Below, in pieces: positions 11,611 to 22,679 of a DNA stretch of 64,000 nucleotides (position 1 is the stretch's first letter; each line of letters opens with the position of its first letter). The notes under the pieces are model-generated. The model worked only from the letters and a program-made list of their open reading frames with translations. It was not told the origin of the DNA and made no database searches. The DNA comes from Heliopora coerulea (Eukaryota; Cnidaria; Anthozoa; Scleralcyonacea; Helioporidae), in contig JASJOG010000188.1 of assembly GCA_030142905.1 (NCBI GenBank), positions 587,764 to 651,763 of the forward strand, written 5' to 3'. A program made the position numbers and the translations under genes.

Positions 11611-12065
11611 CGCCTCCATACAAACACTCCCTGAATATCGTACATCTTCTTAATTTTGCATAGCGTGATCTGTTGATATGTGCTTAGGTAATGTTAAATT
11701 TCCATAGCATGACTGGTTCCTATGGTTTGCTTCGCTACTTCCAATCAGGTAATTTGTCAAGAAAAATATTGTCGTTTTCACTATATCAAGAAAATGCAGC
11801 TTCAAGAATGCTTCAACGAATATTCTCGTCCAGCATTTTAGACAAAACACGCATATCGCATGGTAACAAAATCAGATAGCTCTTCTCACCCGGCTAACTT
11901 TTCACGCTCGTTCTCTTGACTCTTCACCTCTAACGGAGGAAGATGGAAAGAATGAAGATGATTGTCATTAATAAACTTTCAACTACTAATTCACAATTTA
12001 GAATAACCTTTTCACTGCGGGAGCTCTCCCCTAGATTAACCTCCTCCCCCCAACGTGAGAGTTTA

Positions 12066-12306
12066 TTGAGCTGGTTATTACTGAGATATTCATGACTGAT
12101 ATTGTCATAACTGACCTTGTCATAATTGACATTGTAATAATTTAAATGGTCACAATTGAGATGGTCACAACTGAGATGGTCATAATTGAAATAGTCATAA
12201 CTAAGATGGTTATCATTGAGCTGGTAGTAAATGAGCTGGTCATATTGAAATGGTCATCATTGAGCTGGTTATCGTAGAGATAGTCATAACTGAGATGGTT
12301 ATAACT
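12066..12306 (+). repeat. 15-bp minisatellite (TGAGATGGTCATAAC-like)
   Basis: About 16 diverged units, for example tgagatggtcacaac, tgagatggtcataat and tgagctggttatcg, are arranged head to tail. Open frames across it are by-products of the period of 15, a multiple of 3. Confidence 0.85.
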
Positions 12307-12370
12307 CCTTCACTGCGGGAGCTCTCTTCTTGACGAGTAAAATCGTCTGGGGTTCGCCAGACTAAAATAA
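12299..12370 (-). repeat. 65-bp dispersed motif, copy 4
   Basis: Minus strand: tagtctggcgaaccccagac, then gattttactcgtcaagaaga and gctcccgcagtgaaggagtt. It abuts the minisatellite. A partial copy (ttttcactgcgggagctctc) lies at 12008-12040. Confidence 0.6.
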
Positions 12371-13067
12371 TAGAAGTCTTACGCCGCCAGGTGAGAGCTC
12401 CTGAAGTTACAGTGGTAGTTGAACCTAAAATTTGAGAAAACTTCCCAAATTTCTTAAAAAACATTTTTTTACGCTACTGAATTGAAGTATTACTGTTTCT
12501 TAACCTCCTTTACTTACTTTTACATTTCAATGGTTTGCTTCAACATATTAATTTATCTGGAAAAGTGTCATTAAATTTACCATAGCAACCGTATTAGATG
12601 GTACTGTTGACTTTGGTTGCTATGGGTTTTTTAAGTTGGTCGTCCACAGGAGTTTCAATTTTTCTTCAGTTTGAAGCAATTGAAACATCAAAATGAAATA
12701 TTTTGGTAGTAACTGGTGTAGGAATTCGTTTGTCGGAGCAAGAGAAACCAAGCAAAACACTAAGCGGGGAAAAATTTAGACAATTTTGTGTGCTTGGTAT
12801 TAAATTAAGGTTTCCAAATTTCTAATTAAGTGCATGATTGACCTATCATACCAGTAAGCATGAGGATTCATAACCACACCTAATTTGAGCTCTTGAAACT
12901 TGTCACGGAACTGATCATTTCTCTTCTTGTATTCATCCCATTTCTAAAACAAAAACAGTTCGTCGTAAACTTTTGACGGTAATTCGTGATGCGTAACAGA
13001 AGGTCATTTCGTTTAAATACCGACACAAAACTAGCAAATTTCGATGACGACTGAGTATTCTAATTAG

Positions 13068-13219
13068 AATACAAAACAATGGTGACTCTGAAGTTTGAAA
13101 TCATTATTATTCTCAACCCGCTTGGACAATCTTGTAGTTTCGTGATGATGACTACAAGTTAGTCAAAACATAGAGAATAAAAATGATTTCAATCTTCGGG
13201 GTAACGATTGTTTTGTATT
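13068..13219. mobile_element. 152-bp foldback MITE
   Basis: Terminal inverted repeats of about 47 bp: aatacaaaacaatggtgact at the left and the mirror image ending gattgttttgtatt at the right, about 85-90% matching. The central spacer is about 55 bp with no coding capacity. No target duplication is clear. Confidence 0.7.
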
Positions 13220-13497
13220 GAATTAAAAACCAGCAAAGTTAGCCATGCCTATCATAATAAACAAAACTTCAATACAATACTTTCCCATCTGTTTGTACCG
13301 CTTCTTCCAAATCGTGTAACTTTTCATCAAACTCCACACTTACTGAAGGGTAAACAACAAACAAATTATTTGAGACCAGATGTGAATGTTCTTCAAGCTG
13401 CTCACACAGATGAACGATTTCTTAGCCGAAGGTGGGTACTAAGAATTTGCTTTTTCTGAGTAAAGGAGCTGGACAAATGTCCACATATGATCTGTTG

Positions 13498-13552
13498 TAA
13501 CACCAAGCTGCCATATATGTGCAGCATTTGTGGATAACACAGCTTGGTGTTT
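13498..13552. repeat. short inverted repeat
   Basis: The 13-base arms aacaccaagctg(c) and (a)cagcttggtgtt are separated by about 30 bases; a local hairpin of unknown role. Confidence 0.5.
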
Positions 13553-14045
13553 AGGATTCTGTGAATCTCCAACCAGTACCAACCAGGCACTTGAGGTGAT
13601 CGTCACGACATTTTGCAGCCGTTTAATATGACGATGATAACAATTCTGTATACATGATATAGAGTGACACTATAGAGAAGGGGCTTCAATCAAGTTACCT
13701 ATTTTGAATAAGAATCACCACTCAATGTGGAAATCTCGTCGAAAACTTAAATAATGTATGTGGACACCAAATAGTGCGGATATCTCCCCAAGAATACTAT
13801 AGTATAGAATGAATTTTTAAGAAAATGTTTTTGCAACCGTACTTTTATATTTGCCGAACAAGAAGAATAAAGACTCGTTACTCCCATTTGACTAGTTAAC
13901 TTCTGCAAAGGATGCGCCAACAGTTTGATATTCGAAGGATCTTAAACCATAACCTGAGTATTAAGCAGATTTAGTGGGCAGTTAGGGGATGAATTAGACC
14001 TAATGTAGAATGTTAGTCTGGTTGGAGGTGTAGGAGGTAAGGTAT

Positions 14046-14178
14046 ATATCTTTGGAAGTGTGGGAGTGTGGAGATATCTTGAATGATAGATGAACGTTCG
14101 TCAAACTCTATCCTCAGAAAAACGATTTCTGAGTCCCAGACGGGGATCGAACCAGCAACCTTCGGATGACCGGTGAGA
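14046..14178 (-). mobile_element. SINE family A, copy 3 (truncated head)
   Basis: The tail block tgtgggagtgtggagatatc and gatgaacgttcgtcaaactc are followed by the B-box region (cagacggggatcgaacc) and stop inside the tRNA-like head at ggtgagac. Confidence 0.65.
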
Positions 14179-14335
14179 CAGGTCGCACATATGTCGAACT
14201 TGTCTCTCAGCTCACCATCTGACTCTTGGTTGCTCAATGGTTAGAACGTCTCACTGCTCATCAGAAGTTTGTGGGTTCGATCCCGGTCTGTGGATAGAGC
14301 TTGACGAATGTTCGTCTCTCATTCATGTTTAGAAT
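14179..14335 (+). mobile_element. SINE family A, copy 4 (inverted partner of copy 3)
   Basis: Plus-strand head: gtcgcacatatgtcgaactt, ttggttgctcaatggttag, gtgggttcgatcccggtct. It then jumps to the tail gatagagcttgacgaatgtt. It is fused head-to-head with copy 3, forming an inverted dimer. Confidence 0.65.
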
Positions 14336-14818
14336 AGGAAGCCACCTAATTAACAATGTTTACGTGTAATTTTAGCTGATAAACTGAAGGATAAATTTAA
14401 TAATCTGAACGACTCTGTATCAAACTACCAGCCAGTAATTAACAGTCATTTCTTCTTTTTTCCTTCCTAAGTACTAATTACCATTCTACGCAACGTGTCA
14501 GATATTGCGTGAAACCGTGAAGGGGAATGAGGTGAGTATGAAAACTACTTGAACTTCGTACCTCACGTAGTTGACCGTTAACAAACTAATACAACTAACT
14601 ACAATTAAGTCCGTTGGCGCTATTTTACCGATATTTTGCCGGATAAAGAGTTAATAAGGTCACTTTATTTTTTGGTGGGTCAAAAATTTCAGCTCACCTA
14701 ATTTTGAAGTCAGGATGTCAGAATAACGTAATTGCAGAAGTACTTTCCAACCAGGCAGAAAACCGTCTATATGTAAATATTAAAATAGAGTACTGCGTAG
14801 GCACTATTGAAATCGAAG

Positions 14819-14997
14819 TGAAATAATCGGAAAGGTCTGAGTAATGCCGAAATGTAAAGAGTAGTTTTCTAACGTTTCGAGCGAAGGCCCTTCGTCAGAA
14901 AAAACCGTTTTTTCTCTCTGACGAAGGGCCTTCGCTCGAAATCTTAGAAAACTACTCTTTACATTTCGGCATTACTCAGATCGTTCTGATTATTTCA
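14819..14997. repeat. long near-perfect hairpin
   Basis: The left arm tgaaataatcgg... gtaatgccgaaatgtaaaga ... gcgaaggcccttcgtcag is mirrored by the right arm through ctgacgaagggccttcgc ... tctttacatttcggcattac ... gattatttca. Arms are about 80 bp with a few mismatches; the loop is about 15 nt around 14905. A long snap-back element of this shape is usually a MITE. Confidence 0.85.
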
Positions 14998-15499
14998 TAT
15001 GTAAATAAGGCTGAAACGTATTTTCATTCCTTTGTTAATTAAAATATACCTCTGACTGGACGGCATCTGGGTCCTTGTCGTCGTCAAATTCTTTCCTCCA
15101 ATTGAATACAATTTAAAAATTTGTTGAAGACAAACGGTTAACGCCGTTTGTAAAATGTCGAAGTTTGAACAACCTATGGTTAATTCCACATTCCAGTTAT
15201 AAATGAAACTTTACGAAGGCTAACAACGTTGAAAAAAAGTTTTATAAAAATTGCCTAGTCTTAAGATCAAGTTGTTGTTTTGACTAAACATGAATGGATA
15301 TTCTCTATAAGAAGATTTTTAGACTACATGTAAAGATTTTATACTAGAACATGGATAGTTTACTTCAGTATTACAATGACCCAATGTAACACATTTCGGA
15401 AAAAAACTTTGCGCCAAGCAAAATTAGAGGCTAAAGAAGTCAATTGGAAGACACCACCATAGTTTACGGTGTGCATGCTGTATTTTGGATCAAAAACGC

Positions 15500-15692
15500 C
15501 ATGCTATCCATTCCATCGATTCATCTAGTTATTGTTGTATATAGTTTTTCTTAAGTTATTTATAAATAATTAATTTACTCATCCATTTAATTTATTTAAT
15601 TTAATTGTAATATTGATGTTGAAAAGCCCTTTTAGGGATGCTTAGTAAAGTGTATGTATGTATGTATGTATGTATGTATGTATGTATGTAGC
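15500..15692 (+). mobile_element. 3' tail of a non-LTR retrotransposon with (TATG)n end
   Basis: The sequence gaaaagcccttttagggatg, then cttagtaaag and about ten TATG units (to 15692). A conserved 3' hairpin (gcccttttagggatgc) before a short simple repeat is typical of L2/CR1-group 3' ends. No coding part is left. Confidence 0.5.
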
Positions 15693-16189
15693 GAGTCTGA
15701 GAAGATTGTAAGACTTCGTCCACTAAATAAATCCAAAGTAAACACATTCATCGATTATTCTGTGCTCCAAATGCAGAACTATCCCATGGAAATGTGACCT
15801 TATGGCAGTCCCAATCTACCAACCCAACCACCATCCTTGGATATAACATCACACTAAACTACGTACTTTGATTTCATCATCTTTTTTTCACGTCGTTTGA
15901 TCCCCGGCAGATTCTTCTGATACAAAATTTTCCTTTGTCCCAGGGACGAGTTGAGGTCGGACAACATCGAATGTGTTCATCATCCCTGCATTCCCTGAAT
16001 AACATTCAAATAAGAAATAAAGTGATGTAGTCAATCGTATAGACGGTATGCAGTTGACGTCATAGCCGCCATGTTGGTGTTTATTAACAAAGGTATTTAG
16101 ATCTTCTTCAGTTAGGTACACCAACAAGACCGCCATACCCTTTGTTATTTGAGTATCTGGGGACCGAGTGTGTAATATTTAGGACAGAT

Positions 16190-16510
16190 TACATGGGAAA
16201 ATTTCAGTCCGGCAGACCGGGTTGAAAAAAGTCCCGATTACGTAAAATATTTCAGCCCAGGCTGAAACTGAAATCGAAAGTGAACCCAGGAAGGAATTTG
16301 TCTGAAGTCTTTGTTGTTTTGGCAATTTACATCTTCCCACGCCTGTCAATCACCTTTTCAGCACGGGCTGAAATTTTTTCGAGCGATTAAATGGGATTTT
16401 CCAGTCTTGGTAGCTCAAACTGGGCTGAAACTTTCTTCATGTAATCGCGAGCTCCGTTTCTCGAGTATTTTAACGAAGGCCGGGCTGAAATTCTCCAGGT
16501 AATCAGCCCC
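16190..16510 (+). repeat. degenerate repeat built on GGGCTGAAA units
   Basis: Recurrent pieces: cagcccaggctgaaactgaa, cagcacgggctgaaatt, actgggctgaaactttc, ggccgggctgaaattctcc. Open frames here follow the repeat and are not taken as genes. Confidence 0.5.
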
Positions 16511-17659
16511 TTAAGACCGAAGACCACAGCAATACTAGCAGGGTTCTGATAACAATAAGCGCCCAGAACTCTAAACAAACTGAGTATCGCCACATGCAAT
16601 AGATTTTCGTGTGAACGTCAATCAGCTACAAGCATACATTTGTTTTTTCACTTGTGGGACAGTACACCGAAGTTGAATGTTTATGTAAAGGACACCGTTC
16701 CATCCACAACTCTTCAAAATCCACAATAACTTCAAAATATTAATATAATAGAGGAGACTGGAAAAATAAACATCGTATTCCTTTTACCTCGACGAAATGC
16801 TGCATTGAAACACGAATATCTATTTTGCCAGAGTGCTGTTTACCAATAAAAAAACCCTTGTTGTTTCTCGTTTTTCTTGCTCATACAGCTCAGTTGAACC
16901 TAAGAATATAGAACAACCATCTGTATCTTGAGTATGTTTAAGTAAATCATGTGTAACTCTCATCAGGACAAAAACGTATGCGATATGGTTTTTTTTTTTG
17001 TAGTTTTTCCTCTCAAATGTTTAGTATAATAACCCAATCTTCCCCCATGCAAAAATGTTCCCTGGGTTAAATGAAATGTTCTATCATTATGCCAAAAAAT
17101 ATTTTTGAAACCGAAAAACCGAAAATGTACAGTTCTACAAATTTTTGTACTATATAATTCCAAAATTTAACTGAGAGACTGAGCTCCAAGTTAAGTGATG
17201 CAATGCTTTTTGGCCAACCAGGCATTAAAGTTGGAAAGGAATGGCGTTGAAAACTCCTGACGGTTCTGACCGAGTTTCAACAATTCAAGGGTAAGAGTAA
17301 CGGTAGGTTAACTCTGTCCTGACAGCATTAGTCTTTTATTATTTTAACTATAACGCGCGTGCGATAGCTACCCACAAGGGTATATCGCGTAAAATTGAAT
17401 GAATAAGCATGAATTTTCGGTCTCACAGTAGATAGATGGACCCATACTAGTGTTGTTAAACTGTAATGGTGAATATCAACCGAGCTGGATCAGGATATTA
17501 CAAACCAAACACTTGGTCCAGGGTTTTACCAGGAGTTAGATGGCTACGCAGTTGGACATGCAGTGTGGACTTGAAAAATGAATTATGTATAAATCAAGAG
17601 GAAGAAGTTAAAAGACGCGTAACATTATCTCGTGCGTAAATATCTTGGGACACAAGACT

Positions 17660-17735
17660 CGTTAAAAAAATCAGTTCATTCGATTTTTTCGGGTTTTACA
17701 GGGCGGTTTTCGGTTTTTAATTCGAATCGCCTCAT
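17660..17735. mobile_element. solitary hAT terminus
   Basis: The minus-strand sequence gatgaggcgattcgaatt, then aaaaaccgaaaaccgccc resembles the left end of the hAT elements at 21753 and 29005 (gaggcggtt, then aaaaaccgaaaaccg). No partner terminus is found nearby. Confidence 0.45.
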
Positions 17736-17744
17736 CTTAGCTAC

Positions 17745-17800
17745 AACCTGACGATTTTACTCGTCATAGTGGCACATTCTGAATGGAAGCGGTTATAATT
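17745..17800 (+). repeat. 65-bp dispersed motif, copy 5 (partial)
   Basis: The unit gacgattttactcgtcatag, then cattctgaatggaagcggtt, lacks the ctctggctaacg start. Confidence 0.5.
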
Positions 17801-17839
17801 ATCTCAATTGATTCTTTCCCGGTCGGGTAAGTCTTATGT

Positions 17840-17908
17840 TATTTCACTCTGGCTAACGCTAGACATTTTTATTCGTCAAGGGGACACATTCCGCATGGAA
17901 GCGGTCAT
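17840..17908 (+). repeat. 65-bp dispersed motif, copy 6
   Basis: The unit tcactctggctaacgctaga, then tattcgtcaaggggacacat and cgcatggaagcggtcataac. It lies directly downstream of copy 5 in the same orientation. Confidence 0.6.
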
Positions 17909-17931
17909 AACTAATGTTAATATAACTCCTT

Positions 17932-17979
17932 CCTTGTTATGTTCATTTGGTCACTTTTGACCAGATGAACAAAACAAGG
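17932..17979. repeat. hairpin
   Basis: Arms ccttgttatgttcatttggt and accagatgaacaaaacaagg, 22 bp long with one mismatch, with a 4-nt loop. Confidence 0.7.
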
Positions 17980-18123
17980 AATTACGGATTGACGACGCTT
18001 TTGTCTTTTACTCCTTCCATGCTTTCCTCGTGAGAGCAACTAACACCAGAAAGATCCCTTTCCACCGCCGAACAATGTCAAAGAAAGGTTTAAAATAGGT
18101 CATCAAGACTGATCTGATTCGTA

Positions 18124-18781
18124 TGCCGTATTTACTCCAATAGACATCCACTATCCAATAAACGCCTCTCTCTAATAAACGCTCACTCAATTCATAAAAA
18201 TATTTAATAAACGTCCTCCTTCCAATTAACTCGTCCAAGTAAGCCAAATCGGCCCGTTAGTGAAATTGTGAAATCCTTCAAAACCTGCGCTCTTAACCTT
18301 CCAGTCGACGGACCTGAAGATCATTTCATTCACTGCTTCAAGGAACAACAGTCGTGGGAAACTGAAACGAGACAGCTCCAGTCTCAACTTTCAGTCTTGC
18401 AAGAATACGTTAGTCCCAGTCCTTTCAACGACATCGCTGATTCGGATTTTACGGACGCAGATGACGAACTTCTTTTTAAGTCTGATGCGATGGCGTAGAA
18501 ATTGAGCGAAAACTTCATTGCTGAATTGTGTGAAAATGTTTTTGTTTTTAATCGCTCGTTCTGATGTTGAAGGCGTAGTTAACGAACCTTCTATCTTTCA
18601 TTACTAATGATGATGACGGTGAAATTGACATTGTGTGAACATTTACGTGAAATCGTGTGAATATTTTCTATTGTTAAAGTTGAAATACTAAATTTTGAAA
18701 TGAACGCCCCTCGAATAAAGGCCTCACTTTACAGCTCAATTCTTCAATAAGCGCCCAGGGCGTCCATTGTAATAAATACGG
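18124..18781 (+). mobile_element. deletion derivative of a pogo/Tigger-like element
   Basis: The left end ccgtatttactccaatagac (18126 on) is matched inverted by gtccattgtaataaatacgg (to 18781), with TA at both edges (18122-18123, 18782-18783; two extra bases on the left). Subterminal repeats aataaacgcc / gcgcccaggg follow. The interior keeps only the last coding piece of a transposase. Confidence 0.55.
18268..18498 (+). pseudogene. C-terminal fragment of a pogo/Tigger-type transposase
   Basis: The frame begins SFKTCALNLPVDGPEDHFIH and CFKE, then a helical stretch with Q/E/L spacing, and ends in an acidic tail (FNDIADSDFTDADDELLF). The 'SFKxCALNLxxDGxEDxxIHCFKE' signature is familiar from the end of DDE transposases of the jerky/Tigger group. 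The DDE core is absent between the left terminus and this exon, so the element cannot move itself. Confidence in the family is moderate. Confidence 0.5.
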
Positions 18782-19269
18782 TAGACGATAACTTTCTTCA
18801 AGAGTACGCAGATATCGAAATCATTCTAAACACAGGGCTTTCAATAACGTTTGAAGTAAATGTATGCCTGTACTTTATCAGGCGGCTTGTGAATCAAACT
18901 AGCCGTAAGGCTCCTTGCTGCAGGGGATGTCTGGACGGTGTCCCACAAAAATTGCGAAGTCTAGACACTCGGAAATACAATTTCCAGCATTGTGGGCATC
19001 AAATTTAGTGAAGTCAAAGAGGAATATTTATGAACAAAAGTAGCCTGTGCTTCGGTAACTCACAGCCACCGGAGCTCCGGCTGTAGCCGACTTCTAATAA
19101 AACCCCCCTGTAAATACTAGACGTCATTCACTTTATCAAGCCATGATCAGGTTTAGTTTTAAAATTTTGTTCGACGCTTAGCCGCCGTTAAGGGGAGAAC
19201 AGTGTCGAAGTAATTGTCTTGGATCTCGTTTTTTAAAAGACTGTACAATTATGAACTGGAATACGAGTA

Positions 19270-19512
19270 CAGGGGGTTGCTTATGGCACAGTGGTAGTAA
19301 ATGTGTCCCTGACCACTCTACAGACGGTTGGAATCCAGCTCCGTGCAGTTATCTGATAAAAGTCGCCTTGGTCACGTGTGAGAAGAATGTTGTCTAGTCT
19401 GACTACACCAAGTACCCCGGTTTTCTCCGGTTTCCTCCTATAGCAATACTAGACCCAGGAGGGGTGGCCTTTACTCTAGGGAGAACGGCTCAGATAGCTG
19501 ATAAGGTTATCC
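19270..19512 (+). mobile_element. tRNA-derived SINE family B, copy 2
   Basis: The A-box-like ttatggcacagtggtagt and B-box-like cggttggaatccagctc are followed by gcagttatctgataaaagtc, cttggtcacgtgtgagaaga, ggttttctccggtttcctcc and ggtggcctttactctagg. It is collinear with 8331-8580. Confidence 0.65.
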
Positions 19513-19832
19513 AGTATAAATATACTTTGCAGGAAAAGTGATTGCCGTTGCACAAGCCTTCGAGGGTAGCCGAAGTGTATGCGACACCCGGAAGTGTCGA
19601 AATTATATGTCATCAACGCTTAAAGCCAGATTCACCTAGACTGCACTTTAGCAGACCCACCTTGCCTTTGTTGGTTTGGCTCTGGGAACGCTAGACATTA
19701 ATGAACAGTGATATTGGCGGGATTTTAGCTAGTAGTTCAAACAGCAAACCTTTTTGAAAAGTAAAATTCTTAATTTGTAGATATCTCTAGGAACAAAAGG
19801 TATTTTAGGTACCGTTGAGAGAATACTGACCT

Positions 19833-20408
19833 TTGATGTTTAAATTTCGCGCCAAAATCTCCTTTCCTTGTTTTTTAAGTCGACAGCAAAAGACCAGCGC
19901 CAAGGTGAGTCCGCTAAATTACGGCAGAACACCAGACTTTAAGCAACTGAAAATCTTTTGCTTGTGGCCCACAACTTCCGAAATCTTTTGTACGAATAAA
20001 ACAGGAAACGAGAACCATATTTGCAGAGGATACACTTCTTTCACAACAAAGGAATACATATCAGTATTTGTCAGCACAAGTATGCACCAAGTGTGTCAAT
20101 TATTTGACAGGTACATGTTGAAAGAAAAGGAAGTAACAAGTAGAGAAGTAAAGGTCATATACCGTGACCGAGATGTTTAAGCCATGTATAAACCTGAGGG
20201 CAAAGCCCGAAGTTTGACTTACTACTTAAACACAGAGGTAAAGGTATATAACCGACTTATGTCATTGTTGGTGAAATTTCAAAAGAAGTATTTGATTTGC
20301 CCGCTAAACATTCAAAAATGGCAAAATTTCGGCAGAAAGTACATGAATATCTTAATAACGTTAATAAGTTATCTACCATCTCCCGGAGAACAAAAGAAAC
20401 TGAGCTGA
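19833..20408 (+). other. two adjacent open frames, not recognised
   Basis: Frames of 115 and 74 codons lie end to end (19833-20180 and 20184-20408). They are lysine- and tyrosine-rich with scattered aromatics. No family motif, signal peptide or splice pattern was identified. They may be part of an unknown element. Confidence 0.2.
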
Positions 20409-20807
20409 CGATGATATAATTGAACTTATTATATTAACTGTTGTCTGGAAGATGTCGCCGTCTGAACCTACTACAGTGCAGATCGAAAAACGGGAGAAAA
20501 TTTACTAGTTTGTCCCAAGTGATGGGCGGTACTGTTGACGGTAGGGCAAGCCTGTGCTGCAACAACAGCCGTAGACATGTTGAACAAGAACTAGCTGTCT
20601 CCACGAAGAACTGTTAATTACATCAAGTGTTCAAACCCAAACACATTTCCAGCTTCTATTTAAAGCTTCGTTTTGTTAGCATCGAAGGGAAACTCTGACT
20701 CGTGCTTGAAGAGTTACATAAAGTTTGAAATGTCTAGTTGAACATCATTAATAACATAACGTGCTGCCTGCGAGATATGTTAATAATGATGTCTGCCCCA
20801 TCTCAGT

Positions 20808-20945
20808 CTTGGTAGCTTAACGGTTAGAGCGTCTCATTGGTCATCAGAAGGTTGCGGGTTCGATCTGCCGTCACGTCTGGAGCTCAGATATCGTTTTTCT
20901 GGGCTGTGAGTTGGACGAACGTCCAACGATTATCCCGGAATTCAT
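20808..20945 (+). mobile_element. SINE family A, copy 5
   Basis: The head gtcttggtagcttaacggtt and gttgcgggttcgatctgccg is followed by the tail tcgtttttctgggctgtgag and gacgaacgtccaacga. Confidence 0.65.
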
Positions 20946-21699
20946 ACCTTGGCTTCCTGAACAGAACATCCAGTTCTGCTTGATGCTAAACCATTAACGT
21001 GGGACAAGTTAGAAGTTGATATGCTGACGTCTCCATCAAGTCGTCTTAGGAACGCCAATCCAGTCACTTTAAAGACGCTGTTAGAAATCGAGGCAATCAC
21101 GTAAACAACAAAAGGGTGCGGCCAAGTTGAACAAAGAACGTTGAATGAGCGCCAAGTCTGTCTCATAGTTCAACAAATTTTTTCCGGTTGGCGAAAACGT
21201 AATTCAAGATCTGCTTGTCAAGTGATGGTGCAAAACATGCATCAGATTCAGGATGGGAATATTGACCAATAATTTCATTTACCTGTTTAAATTTAAGGCG
21301 GCGTCGTAGGTTCTTTTCAAGGAACTGGCGGAAGGGCTCCGAAGGGGACCATCTTCAAAACGCTGTTTTCTCTAGGTCGAAGATGGATGAGTGGCCCTAT
21401 CCGGGAATAACGCTTTTAGCGTTGTTCTCTACAGTCATCGACTGAGGGTCGGCTAAAAGTGGCAAAGAGTCGGCTAAAGTTGCGTTAATGGCAGTATCGA
21501 TGGAATTTCTGGTTGTGAGATCATCGATTTCGGTCAGGTGAATTGACAGTTGGTCTTCTTCAACCTCTGTCAAAGTATGGGACCTTTGCCCGCTTTTGTG
21601 CGAAAATTCATTTAATTTCGAATCAATGTCCGTGACGCGAGTGGTCCAAACCACAAATTGTTTGTTCATAGTATCGATACTTTCCAAAATCTTGGTCAT
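20942..21699 (-). other. two minus-strand open frames, not recognised
   Basis: The first frame in translation order (21397-21699, 100 codons) looks coiled-coil-like: MTKILESIDTMNKQF with heptad-like spacing and many T/D/E residues, as in the gag-like ORFs of some retroelements. A second (20942-21166) follows after about 230 bases in another frame. No zinc knuckle or enzyme motif is visible. The pair ends just before the hAT element at 21753. No function can be given. Confidence 0.25.
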
Positions 21700-21951
21700 C
21701 GGGTCCTCTTTTGAGTTGAGGTAATTTTCGCACCTTTGTTTGTGTTTGTTATTACGGTGAGGCGGTTTTTATAAAAACCCGAAAATCGAAAACCATCCGA
21801 AAAAATCCAAGTGAACCGATTCTTTTAGAACGCGTTCGAAACTAGAGTTAAAAACATGCATGATGTATGATGACGCTACTCGTACAAGACTTTAGCTTCA
21901 AAAACAAATATATTAATTAATTATAAAAACGTGATTACGAAGTACGAACTA

Positions 21952-22554
21952 ACGGGTGGTGACTAAAAAAGTGGACAAAATTGATAAGCTTGAAGTCAAA
22001 GCAATGATGCATATGACGACTACACTACAAACGCTGGTAATGTTCAACAATTTATTTCAATTTTCTGGAAATGTATCCACAGGAGTATTCTGGGTGATGT
22101 ATCAGCGGCTTTCCATAACTTTGTCTTAACTGGTGACATCATATCCTGGACTACTTTCCAATCAAGCTCACGGGGACATTCCTTTATCCGCAAAAGGTGT
22201 CAACTTTTCAGCTTTTTGTCCACTTCCAACCTTCCTTTCTGCTGTATTCCTTTCTTGAAAGCTCTTCAGGATTTTATATAAACTGCTTCGAGCTATTCCT
22301 TGCTTGCTAAAATGGTTTACAGTACAAGGAACACTCCTATTGCTATGGACTTGGTAAAAATTTACAAGATATTTTCTGTGTTTAAACCTCCACCCGTTCA
22401 TCGTCGATGTAGTGCACTTCAGGTTTAAGTTGTGTAAGCAATGCTTACTAGGGTAACAAGGCCTTCACCTCAAGGCCATTTGACCAACATCCCACTGTTC
22501 TAGTATGGAAAAAAATTCATGTGAACTTTGTTCACTTTTTTAGTCACCACCCGT
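21952..22554 (-). mobile_element. 603-bp Tc1/mariner-type element nested in the hAT
   Basis: Termini ACGGGTGGTGACTAAAAAAG (21952) and the exact mirror CTTTTTTAGTCACCACCCGT (22554) extend over at least 22 bp. TA dinucleotides flank both ends (21950-21951, 22555-22556), as expected for the Tc1/mariner superfamily. Confidence 0.8.
22168..22401 (-). pseudogene. N-terminal helix-turn-helix fragment of a Tc1/mariner-type transposase
   Basis: The 77-residue frame includes KYLVNFYQVHSN, then FSKQGIARSSLYKILKSF and a basic patch (ERKVGSGQK). The spacing resembles a first HTH with the RSSLYKIL recognition helix and the 'GSG(R/Q)' linker seen before the second DNA-binding domain. No DDE/D catalytic block fits in the 603 bp. 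It starts about 150 bp inside the right terminus. Confidence 0.45.
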
Positions 22555-22679
22555 TACGAAGAAATGTGCAGTATATACAGTAAGATAAGATTTATAATAA
22601 GATTTACACATTTCATATTATTGTTTACAAGTATCGCATTTACTATTTACAAATAACACACGAGCCGACAAGCGTCTTA

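Noticed and set aside
16311..16599. Opposed frames of 63-70 codons
   Set aside because: They follow the GGGCTGAAA repeat and show no protein-like conservation.
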